Numbered from the stretch's first letter, positions 11,587-24,938 are shown. The stretch is 64,000 nucleotides of DNA from Heliocybe sulcata (GCA_004369045.1 ML213506.1:372001-436000); one strand, 5' to 3'. Notes: a model not told the origin generated them from the sequence alone. Numbers and translations: made by a program.

Positions 11587-13057
11587 TCATACACCGTGCT
11601 CGCTAGAGTAAAACCCAGAGTCGCTGACGCACTCTCCTTGCGCGGACAGTGCCTCCAATCTGACAGAATCTGAAAAGTTGGAGAGGAGGTACGTTAGTCT
11701 GATCCCACGCTTTTCAGATACCGGCAGGAGCTTGCGACGCACCGAAGTATGAATGTGCCATTGCCTCGCGTGCGGTGACCCTCTCACGGTGGTCGTATTT
11801 GAACATCTTCTCGAGGAGATCGAGAGACTCGTGTGTTACGAAGGACTGGTTTTCGGCGGTGACGAAGCGTTGCCATGATACCTTCGCGTACCTACCATTT
11901 AAGCCACCGAGTCGACCAGTCAGTACCACATAAAGGAAGAACTGCTGCTAGGGTTGCTCACCGCTTGAGTAGGTCTTCAAGGTCGGTTTCGAGTTGGATG
12001 TTGTACCGCTCGAGGTACCTGTCGAAGTCGTCCGTGCCCAGCACTTTGATGATCTTTAGTAGTTGGTCATGGTTGTCGCTTCCTCTGAAGAAGTGTTCTC
12101 GTCGGAAGACCTGGATCACCGCAGCCAAAGGTAAGCAACGCTGAAGTAAAAGTTCCGATACAAGGCTGCGTACCATAGAAGCGAACATACACCCAAGTGC
12201 CCATAGGTCAAGACTGTAACTGTACTTCTGGTGCCCTACAAGGAGTTCAGGTGCTTTCCAGAACCGTGACCCGACACGGATCTGGTAGTCCGTGTTTGGG
12301 TGGTAGAATTCGGCGAGCCCCCAGTCTATCAATCTGAGCTACGCGATTATTCAGTAACAAAGCGGACGCAGTGTAACGGGCGACCGTACCTTGCGTCTTT
12401 GATGATCGATCATGACATTGCCCGGCTTCACGTCTCGATGCATGATCCCGTGCGAGTGCGCAAAGTCCAGAGCCTGTTGTAGAAGAACGTAAAGGAGAAA
12501 AACGCAAGTGGAGCCGATTGTACGCACTCTGAGCAATTGAAATGTATAGTACTTGACGTCCACTTCGGTGAGGCGCGGGTACAGATACTTCCACTCAACG
12601 TTCTCCACGTACTCCATGACAAGACTTCGGTATCGCGCGGAGGGGTCCCGGACAACGTCTAGCAAGGCGACGATGTTTGGCCCGCCGGTTATGTTGCGTA
12701 GGATCTTGATCTCACGCTTGATCTTCTTGGAGGAGACGGGCTTGAGGACTTTGATGACGCATTTCTCGTCGTTTACCATGTCGACGCCTTCGAAAACCTG
12801 CCGATAACATGGAAGATGAGAAAGGTCGCATGGCTTCCAATAGATGGACCTACCTCTGAGTACTTTCCCCCTCCAACTCGCCGTACGATCTCATAACGAT
12901 CGGGTCCGTTCCATTCGATATGGAGACTTTCTGCATAAATGAAATTGCAGTTAGCTCGTCCGACCACTGCTCCACAGAAAAACTTGGGCGCCTACTGACC
13001 ATATTCATACCAGGATCGTCCGAGCACTGCATTCACATTCGCGTAGACCCTCGACAT
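11587..13057 (-). CDS. CKA1: casein kinase II catalytic subunit alpha
   Basis: The CK2 alpha protein kinase, which phosphorylates acidic Ser/Thr sites in the nucleus and cytoplasm as a tetramer with beta subunits. It opens [16 protein letters not shown], then [22 protein letters not shown] (glycine loop). The catalytic Lys is in CVIKVLKPV, followed by the basic [10 protein letters not shown]. The catalytic loop is [16 protein letters not shown], and the metal-binding triad is DWG, as is normal for CK2 instead of [15 protein letters not shown] and [14 protein letters not shown] follow. About seven short introns have clear GT-AG ends. The last exon is debatable. Reading through gives a stop at 11714, but a strong intron there (gtatct donor, actaac branch site, ttttcag acceptor) leads to an extra C-terminal exon ending at 11587, which I chose. 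Symbol by homology. Confidence 0.95.
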
Positions 13058-14540
13058 CGCTCTTCAGTCCGTTCTCCCAGGTAGTAATTCTTCCGCGGCG
13101 ACCGATGGTTGTCCCAGAACGGTAAGGTGGCAAGATAGCTACCTGGGAGTCGGGAACAATGAAGCGCGATGCCTCGAGGCGAATGCGTTCAGCTTGAGGC
13201 GGTTCCGGCAAGATCGCTCGCAATAACTCGAGCCACCTGACTTTGTCGGCATCTCATGTGATGAAGTCGCGTAAGAATGAGATTTCCTTGGAGCATGAGA
13301 AACTCTAAATAAATGTGGAGATCAGTACAATGGGACGTGGACCATGCAGTGCTGAAGCTGACCTTATCCATAACGGTGGGTGGCGAAGGGTGGCGAAGTT
13401 CTGTGGCAAGTGCATCACAGATTCGGCTTCGATCTGGTATGGCCATGCACTACTTATAAGGAAACACAATTCCGATGTTAGTCCACAAGGCTTTGCAAGG
13501 TCTTGCAATTCGGCCAGAATGACTGTGCTCTTCCTACAAGGCTTTCCGAAGATGTGTAAGGCTTGTTCATAGTCACAAGCCTATCACAAATATTTTACTT
13601 GGACTGTATATACTTTCATTACCTTCACAGGGCCCGTGCTTCCCTTGCATGCACCGGCCGTTATGGTTGCAAGCCCGTTACCAGATACACGGGGACGGGC
13701 CCAGCCAGCCCTCCTCCATTAACTGTCCCACGGCAGGATGCTGACACCGCTAGCTATTACAACCATCCAGTTGACCGCTCGTAGAACTTCGGGGTATGAT
13801 ACATGAACACTGCGAGGACCTTGAGATTTCACCAAGTCCGACTATTGAGAGGAGCGCCCGGCAACCATGATTACCGGAGTACCCGCAGCAGTATTTGTGC
13901 ATGTTATGCAGTCATGTGATCTTGTTGATATCAACGCGGTGCGCGACTTTCCATGTCTATTAAGTCCCTTGCTCTCTTACTCCCTGTTTTGTAGATCTGA
14001 CTCTGAGCTCACCTATCGTTCTATCGCCATCAGACGTTTTTGCATGCCACGGTAAGCCCCACGCGCTCTGTTAACTACTAGATCAATATATCTCCCAGTC
14101 CATACTCCGTCTGAACGGTAACTGCGGGTGAGTTTCGGTTGCTTTCTCTGGCTAAGTTGACAATTTATGTTAGTGGGCGGTTGTCTCGGCAGTCAGGCAG
14201 GCGGGCGGTAGCGGAAACTTCGAGGCCGGACGTGAATAGATCGAGACCTCTTGGTGCGTTGTGTTCTATCCGCCCTGCCTTCTCAGCACTTTTGTCATAG
14301 CCTGTGGGGATGATGGCAGACGCTTTAGACTTTATCTTGGTAAGCTGACTACTTATTTCCCTTGTGCCAGATATTGACTATGTATTACTGCACCAGATCA
14401 TCGCATGCGTACTGCCCGATTGTTGCTCAAGCCATGTTTGCTGCTACGGTAATAATAGATAATTACATTGAATTCTATAATCTAGATAACTCTCACAATA
14501 AGATCATTTGCCCCAGTATTCCTGTCCGGATAGCAAATTA

Positions 14541-14588
14541 TCTAAAAATGCAGCTTATTTTTTCTTTCTTTCTAAAAATGCAGCTTAT
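14541..14588. repeat. 18-bp perfect direct repeat, 30-bp offset
   Basis: tctaaaaatgcagcttat occurs at 14541-14558 and again at 14571-14588, separated by a T-rich spacer. It sits in an AT-rich island of the CK2 alpha / P5B ATPase intergenic region. It may have formed by local slippage. Confidence 0.85.
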
Positions 14589-14630
14589 GGACACCGTCAA
14601 GGATGTATCTAGGAATATATAGGTGCGACG

Positions 14631-14652
14631 ACCTCGCAGAAGTTTGCGAGGT
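14631..14652. repeat. 8-bp inverted repeat (hairpin)
   Basis: acctcgca and tgcgaggt flank a 6-nt loop. No T-run follows it and no gene end lies nearby, so it is recorded only as a structure. Confidence 0.6.
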
Positions 14653-15426
14653 TCACAAGGGTGACGGACCTTTGCAAAGTCGACATACCTATAGAAAGCC
14701 TTGTATTGTACGTCACAAGCCTTCTGGACATCGCAGTTCTTGTAGACCTTGTAAGGACTTACAGCGCATTATGAGAATCGTGCCAAAGGTGTGATGTGGC
14801 TGTCGTGACTCGCGCTAGTCACGCAGTGTGGCCAGAAACGCTTGACTTTCTCACGCCCTCTGACTCAAGCCACAATATTAAATATTGACTGGGCTCTGCG
14901 TGGAACATATGCCCACTGAGTTCCATATAGAAATCATCAAAGACGTAGTATCAGGCTTGCACTAGTATTCGTGATACACCCTTACCTTCGAGGCTTCGTG
15001 GGCTTCGGCGTCTGTAGAATGCGTACATAAGAGCTGTCGCACATATGTGGACCCACTACAATACCTGAGGCCTGAGGCCTGAGCTTCAGCTTCAATATTG
15101 TTGCTAAGTAGTATGATCCCTAAGCGTTGATACAGCTCAGTACGGAAGTGAAGTCGAGGTTCGGCCGCCTGGTGCGCATCGTAGCCTCGTGCATATACGG
15201 AGTCTCCCAGTCGCTGAACCCCTGAACCCCTTCTCGAGTAACCTGAAATCAACATGAAATTCTTATCCGAGTCTTTGCCGCCGGTAGGCAGCGCGCATCA
15301 GTTCATTGAGGCAATCGGGAGTAAATCCAGCGGACTAAGCGCTGACATCGGAGCTTCTTGCTACCATCACGTCTAGCTACCGAAGCACTCGACATCGACA
15401 TCGACGTCCACACGCTAGCGACTACG

Positions 15427-18400
15427 ATGGCCTCGGGGAGTGGAGACCCATTTGACTACACTGAAGGCGCGGAGTCCATTGATATCCAGGCAGCTATCGC
15501 AAATAACCGCCGGTCAAGACGAGATTCACAATATAGCACTCCATACGGCGAAGATGGAGTTGGAAGCATGTTCGACGGTCCGGGCCACACTATCAATCCT
15601 AGCAGTGTGTCGAGGATGTCCCACTCATTGAGTCGCAGGAGGAGTGGGGACAGCCGGAGAATGAGCATGGAGAGCCGGAGGATGAGTACGGATAGCCGGC
15701 ACAGCAGAGGTACGTCTGTGGATGGGGACGAACAGGAGCAGTATATATCAGATGGAGATGTGGAGGAGAGCGCTACGGTACGATCTAGAGGGCGACGACG
15801 ACGAAGAAAATCACCATCTCCAGCACCAGCAAGATCAACCGTCTTTGAAAACCTCGCGCACATCTTCGGTCGAACGAAGAGTCCTGATGCAGAACCTTCC
15901 CGCAGCCGCCGACCATCGCTTTCCGCCCGCTCATCCTCGGGAGGCCTATCTCGACGTAGCAGACGCGCAGATGGAGGGTCCGACTACGCTGTCGACATCG
16001 AGTCCGAAGAAGAACGCTGGGGATACTCCTCCGGCGAGGAAGATGACGAATCCGAAGACGAGGGTGGCAGGGGCGGACGACCGTCACCCAGCGCCAGCGA
16101 CATAGACTACGGCTCATACCCTCCCTCACTGACAGGGAGCGAGCACGAACGCGGTGACCGGTTACCCATGCTCTCTGCGGACCCCATCTTCGGGAACGAG
16201 GCGCGCATTGATATTGATATGGACCTTGATCCCCTCGAACCCCCGCCCCCCGGCCCACCAAGCAGGCAGACGATCTACATCGCGGACGAGGATAATACAG
16301 TGCGGTTTATTGGATATGAGACACAGAGTGCAAGGCAGTTTCTATGGCGGACTATGTGTATCTTGACCTGTGGGATATTGGGTTTGCTGGGGCATTGGTT
16401 TCCTCGATTGTGGCTGCAGTGGGTGTCCAAGGAGAAAGCGTTCAAGGATATGAAAGACGGATTCGTGGTTGTCGAGGTACGTCTTGGCTAATTGTATAGG
16501 TCATGCCGGTGTCAATGGTATGCAAGACTGCCTACAGAGATATTGCGCTGTTTCCTATTCGTAGGATGGAGTACCCGTATCCGATCTCTACCGCCTTTCC
16601 CCCGACATGGTCTGATTCAACGACGTCTACGCCATCTTACCCCAAAATGAACGGGAGCGGGAACGGTCATGTTACTCCTACACAGGACACGGAAGACTCC
16701 ATCTTGGATCACCTTGTCGTCGTCGACTATCGGTATGCTAGATTCGCTCTGGATCCAAGATCAGGCCTCTTTACAATGTTGAAGTGCGTAAGACACTCCA
16801 TACATATCCTCTATTGTGAATAGACCTCGAGTTTCGCGCAGGGACTGGAGAGATCCATCCTGGACGGGAGTTCTGAACGTCCACGCTGGGTTGCAGCAGG
16901 AAGTCAGGCAGCAGCGGTCGACGCTCTTCGGGCCTAATGTTATTGATATTGAGGGCAAATCGACCCTGTCGCTGCTGATAGATGAGGTGAGTTCCAGAAC
17001 TTCTATAGTTCTTATGAGGTTGCATACTGCTGCTTCAGGTCATCCATCCGTTCTATGTCTTCCAAATTGCGAGCATCGTGCTATGGTCCCTGGATGACTA
17101 CTATTACTATGCATTCTGTATTGCCTTAATTTCTGCCATCAGTATAACGACTACTCTCATGGAGACGAGAAAGGTAGGGGCTCTGCATTGATCGTGTACT
17201 GAATTAATGATCGGAATTTCGTAGACAATTGCCCACATGCGCGAAATGTCCCGCTTCTCGTGCCCTGTCAAAGTCTACGTGAATGGCGGTTGTACGTCCA
17301 TACTGTTCATTACGCTCTATCTTGACTCTAATGCTGCCACTCCAGGGATCGAACGCGATTCCACCGACCTCGTCCCAGGCGACATAGTCGACCTCGTCTC
17401 CTCGCACCTGACGCTCTTCCCAGCAGACATGTTCCTCTTATCTGGTGACGCTATCGTAAATGAGAGCATGCTCACAGGTGAGAGCGTCCCCGTCACCAAG
17501 GTACCGATTAAGGATGCGGATTTGGCGAAATGGCGAGAAAGCCAGGGACAAGATGTGAACGGGGAGAGCGCAAAGAGCTTTCTGTATGCGGGGACGAAGG
17601 TGGTGAGGGTGAGGAATGCGTTGGCGGCTGATGGGAGTGCGGGGAGTCCGGCGCTGGGGTTGGTTGTGCGGGCTGGTGCGTACTGAGAAGGGTTGGTAGA
17701 GTTTCGAGGCTGACTTTCGTAAAGGGTTCAATACGACGAAGGGAGCTTTGGTTCGGTCTATGCTGTTTCCCAAGCCTATGGGCTTCAAGTTCTATCGCGA
17801 CTCTATCAGGTTCATTGCTGTACTTGCCGGTATTGCAGGGCTTGGTTTCTGCGTCAGCGCAGTGCAGTTCGTCAGGCTTGGAGTAAGCATCTGCTCCCGA
17901 TCGGCGACCCATATTAATTTCGAGACGATCAGGTTCCATGGCATACCATCCTAATTCGTGCGTTGGATCTGATCACGGTAGTCGTCCCTCCGGCGCTCCC
18001 CGCTACTCTGTCTATCGGTACAAGCTTCGCCATAGGCCGCCTGCGGAAGTCTGGAATCTTCTGTATAGCGCCCAGCCGAGTTAATATCAGCGGCCAAGTC
18101 AACGTCTGCTGCTTCGACAAGACGGGGACACTAACAGAAGACGGGCTCGACATCCTGGGCGTCCGTGGCATAGAGCGAAATGCCCACCGGTTCGGCGAGC
18201 TCATCGAAGACATGCACGATCTGCCGCTGTCGGATGCGAAAGCGAACTTCCTGCACGCGTTGGCAACATGCCATTCGTTGAAGGTTGTGGATGGGGAAGT
18301 CATTGGGGATCCGTTGGATGTGAAGATGTTCATGTTTACCAATTGGATGTTGGAAGAGGGGCATGTGGCTGGGACGGGGAAGATTAAAGGCAAGGCGGTC

Positions 18401-20750
18401 GGTGAGACGAGGCCTGCTGCGCTGGTACAGACCGTCGTTAGGCCTCCGGGAAGTGGACAGTTCCGACTCGAGGATGCCTTGAAAGGTGGTGCTAAGGTCA
18501 GTTTAGTGGTTCAAGCCCGTGACCGCATGTCCACTGAACCTGTCGCGATTATGCTGCTTAGCATGCGCATTTTCTTGAGCTTGGTGTCATCCGAACTCTC
18601 GAGTTTGTGTCTTCTCTGAGAAGGATGAGCGTCATCGTCAAGCGCCTCAAGAGCAATAGCATGGAAGTATATGTCAAGGGCGCTCCTGAAGTTATGGCTG
18701 ATATCTGCGAGAAGGATTCATGTGCGTGTGCTACCATCTCCCTCTGGCACTTTTCTTAGGGCATTGCAACAGTCCCGGAGGATTATGATGACTTGTTGTC
18801 ATACTACACGAAGCGCGGATATCGTGTTATCGCCATGGCTGGTAAGAGTATCGAAGGACTGTCTTGGCTTAGAGCCCAGCGGATGAAGAGGTAATTGTTT
18901 CTTTCTGTTTTCCGTAAGTCTATGTGCTGACACTCTGCAAGGGAGCAAGCAGAGTCCGGTCTACGTTTTCTTGGCCTGATTATTTTCGAAAACAAGCTCA
19001 AGCCTGGAACTACTCCCGCCATACACGCCCTTCGCGCTGCTCACCTGGCATGTCGAATGATTACGGGTGACAATCCCCTGACTGCTGTCAGCGTCGCTAG
19101 AGAATGCAACCTTATTAATCAGGCCGCCCATGTATTCTCGCCAATTTTCATCAGAGGTATCGATCATTCGCGTCAGTTGACCTTGCTTCTCGACTGATAG
19201 ACTGTCTAGGGAACGCCACAACTCGTCTCGCCAAGCTGGAGTGGTTCTGTATGGATGAACCGGCGTGGAAACTTGATGACTATAGCCTGAAACCGCTGAC
19301 GCCGCCTGCTCATCGGTTGGTTGAAGCCGAGGAGTTGGACTACCAGGATTGTGCCCTCGTCGTGACTGGTGACGTGTTCAGATGGATGATCAATCAGGCG
19401 CCGCTAGAAACTCTTCAGCGGGTAAGTCAGTACTTTGGTTGAGATGTTAAGTGCCTCCTGAAGTCTTCGCCCCTGGCAGATGCTAGTGAAGACGCAAATT
19501 TTCGCACGTATGTCTCCGGATGAGAAGAATGAAGTCGTTGAGCGGCTCCAGGCACTTGGGTATACGGTCTTGATGTGCGGAGATGGCGCCAATGACTGCG
19601 CCGCCTTGAAAGCGGCGGACGTAGGACTGTCCCTGTCAGAGGCGGAGGCGTCGGTGGCAGCGCCCTTCACAAGTCGCACACCGGATATTAGTTGCGTTCT
19701 GGAGGTCATCAAGGAAGGAAGAGCAGCTTTGGTGACGAGTTTCAGCTGCTTCAAGTACATGTGCGTTGCAGACTTCATCTCGCTGCGTACCGCTGGTAAC
19801 TTTGACTCTAGGGCCCTGTATTCTCTAATCCAGTTTACGACCATTACGCTTCTGTACTCCTTTGCTTCATCCCTGGGGGATTTCCAGGTCAGTACTACTC
19901 TCCGACTCGGATCTGCTTGTTAACCTCCGCATCAGTTTCTCTACATTGATCTGTTCATTATCATCCCCGTCGCTGTGACCAGTGCGTGCCATCTGATTGA
20001 TTAGCTGCGTTTGGCATACTCAGGACTTTTTTTGACAGTGGGCCGTACGCTTCCATACTCTCGGATACATCCAAAACGCCCAACAGCTAGTCTTGTGTCC
20101 AAGAAGGTGCTAGCAAGCATAATTGGGCAAATAGCGATCACGAGTGCTGTGCAATTCTGGGCATTCTTCTGGGTCCGCTCGCAGAGCTGGTGAGTCTAAA
20201 TTAGGATGCTGTATTTGTGGAACTCAGGTGTCGCAGGTACACACCGCCGCATCAAGGGAGTCCTAAAGATGGTGACAATCACCTGAAGGCGACTAATTAT
20301 GAAAATTCCACGTTATTCCTGGTGTCATGTTTCCAATACATCTTGGTGGCAGCGGTGTTCAGTATTGGTCCGCCTTACCGGAAACCCATGTGGACGAATG
20401 GTGCGTGTCGTTCTCACTACGACAAGCTAGATTAGACTCTGACAACGTGCTGGACCCGTGTAGGATGGTTAATGTCAGCGCTCATTGGGTTATCCCTCTT
20501 CAACGTTCTCGTGCTGCTGCGGCCTCCGAGCTCCATATCTGCGATTTTGGAGCTCATGACGCTGCCGTTCTCAGCGCGGATAACGCTGCTCATCGCCGTG
20601 GTTGTGAATATTGCGGTTTCCATGGCCTTTGAGCAGTGGGGCACGCAGGTGGTGGTACAGGCCGTCGGTGCTGTGATGCAGCTGTTCGGGGGACGCCGAC
20701 GCATCCGAGAAGGGAAGATCTACAAGGCAGTCGAAGGCGGATTGCGATAA
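15427..20750 (+). CDS. YPK9: P5B-type P-type ATPase (Ypk9/ATP13A2 family)
   Basis: A vacuolar/lysosomal P5B ATPase; family members in animals and yeast export polyamines or affect metal tolerance. A long N-terminal tail (about 300 residues) is rich in Ser/Arg/Asp, including short [16 protein letters not shown] repeats. The P5 core follows: [32 protein letters not shown], and the TGESVPVTK actuator motif. The P5B membrane motif [11 protein letters not shown] precedes the phosphorylation site [14 protein letters not shown] near 18110-18150. The hinge [20 protein letters not shown] lies near 19575-19640. Many short introns interrupt it; I found no frame break that an intron does not explain. It ends [12 protein letters not shown] at 20750. 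The Met at 15427 ([11 protein letters not shown]) is preferred over one 23 codons upstream. Substrate is inferred from the family only. Symbol by homology. Confidence 0.93.
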
Positions 20751-21190
20751 CACGACTGGGAGACGAGTATCTTTCGGTCCGTTGCTATCCCGACAGGACG
20801 TTGTTGCCGCAGCGGGTCTGCGTGACGGTGATGGGTCGCGCTGTCGGCACGGTTGCTTAGGACGGGAGTACGAACTTGTTATAATCACTCGAATTTGTAG
20901 TGGGAATACATATATCAGGGGTCGGACTTCCAAAGATATACGAGGCCTTCTCACAGCCTAGGTCGCGCCAGACCGACCCGCGCCTGCGTTTTGTTGCCCT
21001 CCTCCCTTTGTCTCCTTCACCTTCGCCTTCCTGCTCTTGCCCTGGGGGCTCTGTCTGTCTTTTATTTTATTTTCTTCACGGTCGTCGTCGTCGTCGCCAG
21101 TGCCGTCGCCGCCATCCGTCTTTGGAGCCGGCCTCCCGTCCTTAATCAAGCTCTCCTTGCAGAACGCTGTCTGTCCGCTCATCGCCCCCC
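20751..21190. other. intergenic between the P5B ATPase and Ser/Ala-rich protein genes
   Basis: Contains C/T-rich sequence (about 20985-21090), suggestive of a pyrimidine-rich fungal promoter or 5' leader before the start at 21191. No gene seen. Confidence 0.5.
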
Positions 21191-22219
21191 ATGTTCTGGC
21201 GTGTTCATCTCTCTCTTGTTCTGTTCCAACTCCTCTGGCTGCTCGTCGGCCACGTACATGCATTGCCAGCTGGACTGTCTCGCGCCGAGACCATAGTACG
21301 GAGGCAGAGTAGTGGCGGGCTGACTGGCGAGACGACCTTCACAACCACGGATGTGATCCAAACGTACGTCTAGCAACCGACCTCGTGCGATATCTTTAAC
21401 AGAAGTGCTCGCCACTAGTTCGTCTGGACCGGTTACGCAGACTTGCACCTACACCCTGACCCCGATCACCGATGATAGCGGAAATGCCGCTGTCCGTGAA
21501 GTGAAATCATGTGTTGTTACTCCCGGAAGTAGTGCTGCACCAGCTGCTACCAGCGCTGCGACATCGACTGCTGCTGCTGCCAGTGCCACTTCGTCTGCCG
21601 CTGCTTCTTCGGCGGAGACGGTGGCTGCGACAAGCGCCGCAAGTTCCGCTGCAGCATCAAGTAGCGCAGCTGTATCTGTGAACGTAAGTCGTCACTTGTT
21701 TAAGCCTTGTGAACTCGCGCGGAGGCGAGGTGCGGGAAGGTTGCAGGGTTGCTGGTATTGACGATACTTCCTAGGGCTTCACGTCCGTCTCAGCAAGCGC
21801 TGCCGCGACGAGCGCCGCCTCTGCCTCTGCCAGCGCGGCTTCTGCTGTTTCCACAGCGTCGACAGCTACTGTCTCGGGATCTGCGGCAGCGAATGTTGCA
21901 CCGTCCGCAGCTGCAGAGAACGCTCCCTCCTCCGCTGCCGATGCATCCACAGCCACTGCCTCTGCAACAACGGCGGCCTTCGTCCTTCCAGGCACAAAAA
22001 TTCAGGTGCTTCCTATCGGTCTTGGTGTATTCGCTGGCATTTCGGCTATTGCTCTCATTGTCGTTGGATTGGTTACGTACGAGCGTACTAAGTACCGCAA
22101 AGTAAGCAAAGCCGTCTGAATCATGTACTTTGCCGTTCTGATGGATGTCTCTTCAGGCGTTCCGGGCGCGTAAACTCGCTGAAGCAGGAGCTTCTATGGG
22201 CTACGGTGGTATGGCGTGA
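21191..22219 (+). CDS. Ser/Ala-rich single-pass membrane protein with signal peptide
   Basis: MFWRVHLSLVLFQLLWLLVG is a strong signal peptide. A short mature region has one TQTCTYTLTP and one KSCVV segment, a possible disulfide pair. A stretch of about 170 residues follows that is almost only Ala, Ser, Thr and Val, typical of an O-mannosylated stalk. Near the C terminus, LPIGLGVFAGISAIALIVVG is a transmembrane helix, followed by a short basic cytoplasmic tail (YERTKYRKAFRARK). Three introns are placed: one near 21364-21418 (acceptor actag restores the frame), one near 21685-21774, and one near 22101-22156. The layout resembles fungal wall-stress sensor-like proteins (Wsc/Mid2 type), but no WSC domain is visible, so the role at the cell surface is inferred. 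Confidence 0.75.
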
Positions 22220-23142
22220 GTATTGATCATCGTATCTCAGCGACGTTGCACTAATTATTCGGTCGACATCCAGGCAACGCGCTTAGACTTGCTTTTAAAC
22301 TGTTCATTTTTCCTTTGGAAGTTCATATACTGGGATCGGTTCGCCAGCGACCCCGGTGTGGACGCTTTCTTTTGTACGTACTCGATGTATACTACACTGC
22401 TGCGTGGGTGAACGGCGACTACACTGGGCCCTCCCCCATCTCGGGCCCATAGACTCAGCGGAGCTGACCTGTTCCTGTGTCGCGACTCGCCGTGCTACTG
22501 TTCATCAAGCTGCGTCAAACTCGAGGGCTGTGTTGCGTTTGACCCTTGATCCAGATTGCACAGGCTCGAAGGGTGACTTGATGATGCTGTCTTCGCACTC
22601 CAGTTGCGCATCGTCTAGAATGTTACGACTCGACTCTTTTGCAGCAACGAATGGACAAGTGATAGGTGCACATTCTTGTCAAAGCTAATATAAGAAGGTT
22701 CACGGACATCTGAGCCTCGGAAGATCGTCCTTGCATCTCCAGAGGTGCGTAGACCTCATGTCTGTCCTCATGTCCGCCTTCTGAAATTTGTTATCTTCTG
22801 TTTATGGTTGTAGTGGCGTAGGCTATTTGGATTCTTTGACAGGTACTACCATTCAACGTAGGGCGTTGAGATGATCCTGGACTGGTGTCCATAAGACTGA
22901 GCATTAGTCTACTCTATTATCATGAGCTTGAGCCCCACGTTATATTGATCATATGGCGTTAGGTGACAGCCCTTATTTTGGGTTCTCCTGCATATCATCA
23001 GTCCCGCAGTACATATCGCTACCGGATGCATATTGCGGGTTCCAAGGCTCGATTCACGGTACGTGCAATGAAGCTTCTAGAAGCGAATCATACAGTTGAC
23101 ATCTGTTATTCATAGCCATAGAGTCGTGAACACGCTTTACCA
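22220..23142. other. intergenic, no gene recognised
   Basis: Short open frames only. It must include the 3' end of the Ser/Ala-rich gene and the promoter of BTB copy A. No tRNA or mobile element was seen. Confidence 0.5.
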
Positions 23143-24938
23143 ATGAGGCTACCACGTGAAGGCTTATCAGAGTCCATATCATCACTGTCTTGTCTGGACG
23201 GCATCTCTCTCTCATTGACCACGAACATGGATCTGTTAGTAGACGACCGTCTCAAGAAATCCGTCATCTCCACGATTCTCGTACCAGCAGAGCGTATACA
23301 GCAGTCGCAGGGTGACGGCTATCTCTGGTCAGAACTGTGCAGCATCGGTTTCCGTTGTGGAATCTCTGTTGGGAATACAAGATCGAGATGGAATGGCCAC
23401 TACGTCTATGTGGTTCAAATTTGTTTGGATGTAAGCCTTGTCGACACCACTCTGCAGTCTACATCTATTGGCATCGACCTTGCCTATCCCGACCACGCAT
23501 ATGAAGAGAAAATTGTGCAGGACTATCAGCCAGATCCTACCTCTGATTGTGAGCCTTCTTGGTGCCCTTCGCGCGGTTGGAGCAGCGGCGATATCGAGCT
23601 CTACATCTCGACGTCTTACTCTCGACCTCCACCTTCTCTCAGTCTGCTGGGGATTTCTCGCAATCTGAAGAAATCACTGCACTCCTCAATCTCTACCGCA
23701 GTATTTGTAGACACTGCAATATTCGCCTTCAGCCGTAGGCATCAGAACGAAGACGGTGTCCGTGTGGACACGCCCGTTCCGACTTTCGCCAGCAGCGAAA
23801 TCCTCACCGACCACTCGCCATATTTTAAAGACAGTGAGCGAGTGTCCATGCTAGTACAGGCTCCGCTAATATCTCGTTAGTGCTGTCAAAGGACTCGTTC
23901 TCGGAGTCCAGGCGTGGACCTGTTGTCGCTACATTTCCGAAAAGCGAGCAATCGTACACGGATGATTACGACTACGATTCCGATAGCGATCTATCAGACA
24001 CAGAGGAAGACAAGTATTATGAGGCCTCGACGATCGCGGATGATGCCCAATCCTCCAAGTCTGCGAAACATGAGAACTCCGTAGGTGCGGTCTGCCTAAG
24101 TAAATTAGGAGAAGGTCGAACTATTGTCATGAGGGGTGTCGCCTCCAAGACGTGCGTATCAACTTCAACCATGCCTATATATAGCTGATGTGGCATCTGC
24201 GTTCCTTGCAGCCTCAACTCGTTGGTATATTATCTGTATACGGGTGACATCTCCTTTGCTGCACCGAGGTCAGTGAAAGCCGCTCCAGTGGATATGCCGC
24301 CTGGCGCCTCCGCTGCAGCGGCAATCCCTGAGGCTGCTACAGACACTACGATCCTTGATCATGGGGGAGAGGATACTATGCAGTTCGTCATTTCATCATC
24401 ACTAAGAATATTAAGGTATAAACGCCACAAGTCACTCTTAGGCAGGACGGTGCCTCCCGTCAGGCCGTGCCCTCGTCGACCCGTCGAATCATTCCCCAGG
24501 AGAGGTACCCATGTTCTCCGAAGTCTATGTACCGTTTCGCCAATATGGTACGTATAACCCTACTATAAGCGCTTTGCGCTGGCCATGCTCACCAGCTTTA
24601 TTTACCAAGCTCGAGCTACATGAGCTGCAACAGCGTTCCTTTGACGCTATCAAGTCGAACCTATCGAAGCACAACATCGTGGAGGAAGTCTTCTCGAGGT
24701 TCACGGCCCTGTGCGTTTGGTAATCCTCCCGTGCTACTGTTCGGCTTACTCAAGTCTCCGAACGCCTAGCTATCCTGACGTGCTGGAGATGGAGACCCAG
24801 CTGCTATACACCATGCGTCGCGAGAAGGAGGTCCAGGACACGTTGTCAGCGTTCATGCAGAAAATCGCCGCCGGAGAACTGCCCCATGCAAAGGATGCTC
24901 TCGCCAAAGTGGTCTTGAAATTGGCGGCCTCCGGTTGA
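23143..24938 (+). CDS. MATH-like plus BTB/POZ protein, copy A
   Basis: One of three paralogues in this window. The N-terminal half resembles a MATH domain (WSELCSIGFRCGISVG, then a Cys-Leu-Asp strand). A BTB-type start follows: STAVFVDTAIFAFSRR, then FASSEILTDHSPYFKDMLSK, spliced across an intron at about 23835-23880. An acidic insert with TDDYDYDSDSDLSDTEED comes next, then GRTIVMRGVASKTLNSLVYY and YLYTGDISFA, the classic end of a BTB fold. A C-terminal helical part (SPKSMYRFANM, LELHELQQRSFDAIKSNL, NIVEEVFSRFTA, GELPHAKDALAKV) looks BACK-like. About five introns are needed. Known BTB-MATH proteins are substrate adaptors for Cul3 ligases; that role is inferred here. One intron near 24415-24470 is uncertain. 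Confidence 0.75.

Larger units (their letters stand above)
13058..15426. other. 2.4-kb divergent intergenic region, AT-rich in the middle
   Basis: Lies between the divergent CK2 alpha and P5B ATPase genes. An AT-rich island spans about 14440-14600 with an 18-bp direct repeat, followed by a small hairpin near 14631-14652. Short tandem duplications of cctgagg occur near 15063-15080. No protein gene is supported. Confidence 0.5.

Noticed and set aside
13480-14770. Recurrent acaagg / gtcacaagcc words as a dispersed repeat
   Set aside because: The matches are only about 10 bp and their surroundings do not align.
19740-19815. Apparent disruption of the P5B ATPase after FKYM
   Set aside because: A normal GT-AG intron removes the odd segment and joins KYM to ALYSLIQF in frame.
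21771-21995. Minus-strand Ala/Val-rich frame
   Set aside because: It is the antisense shadow of the Ser/Ala-rich stalk of the membrane protein gene.
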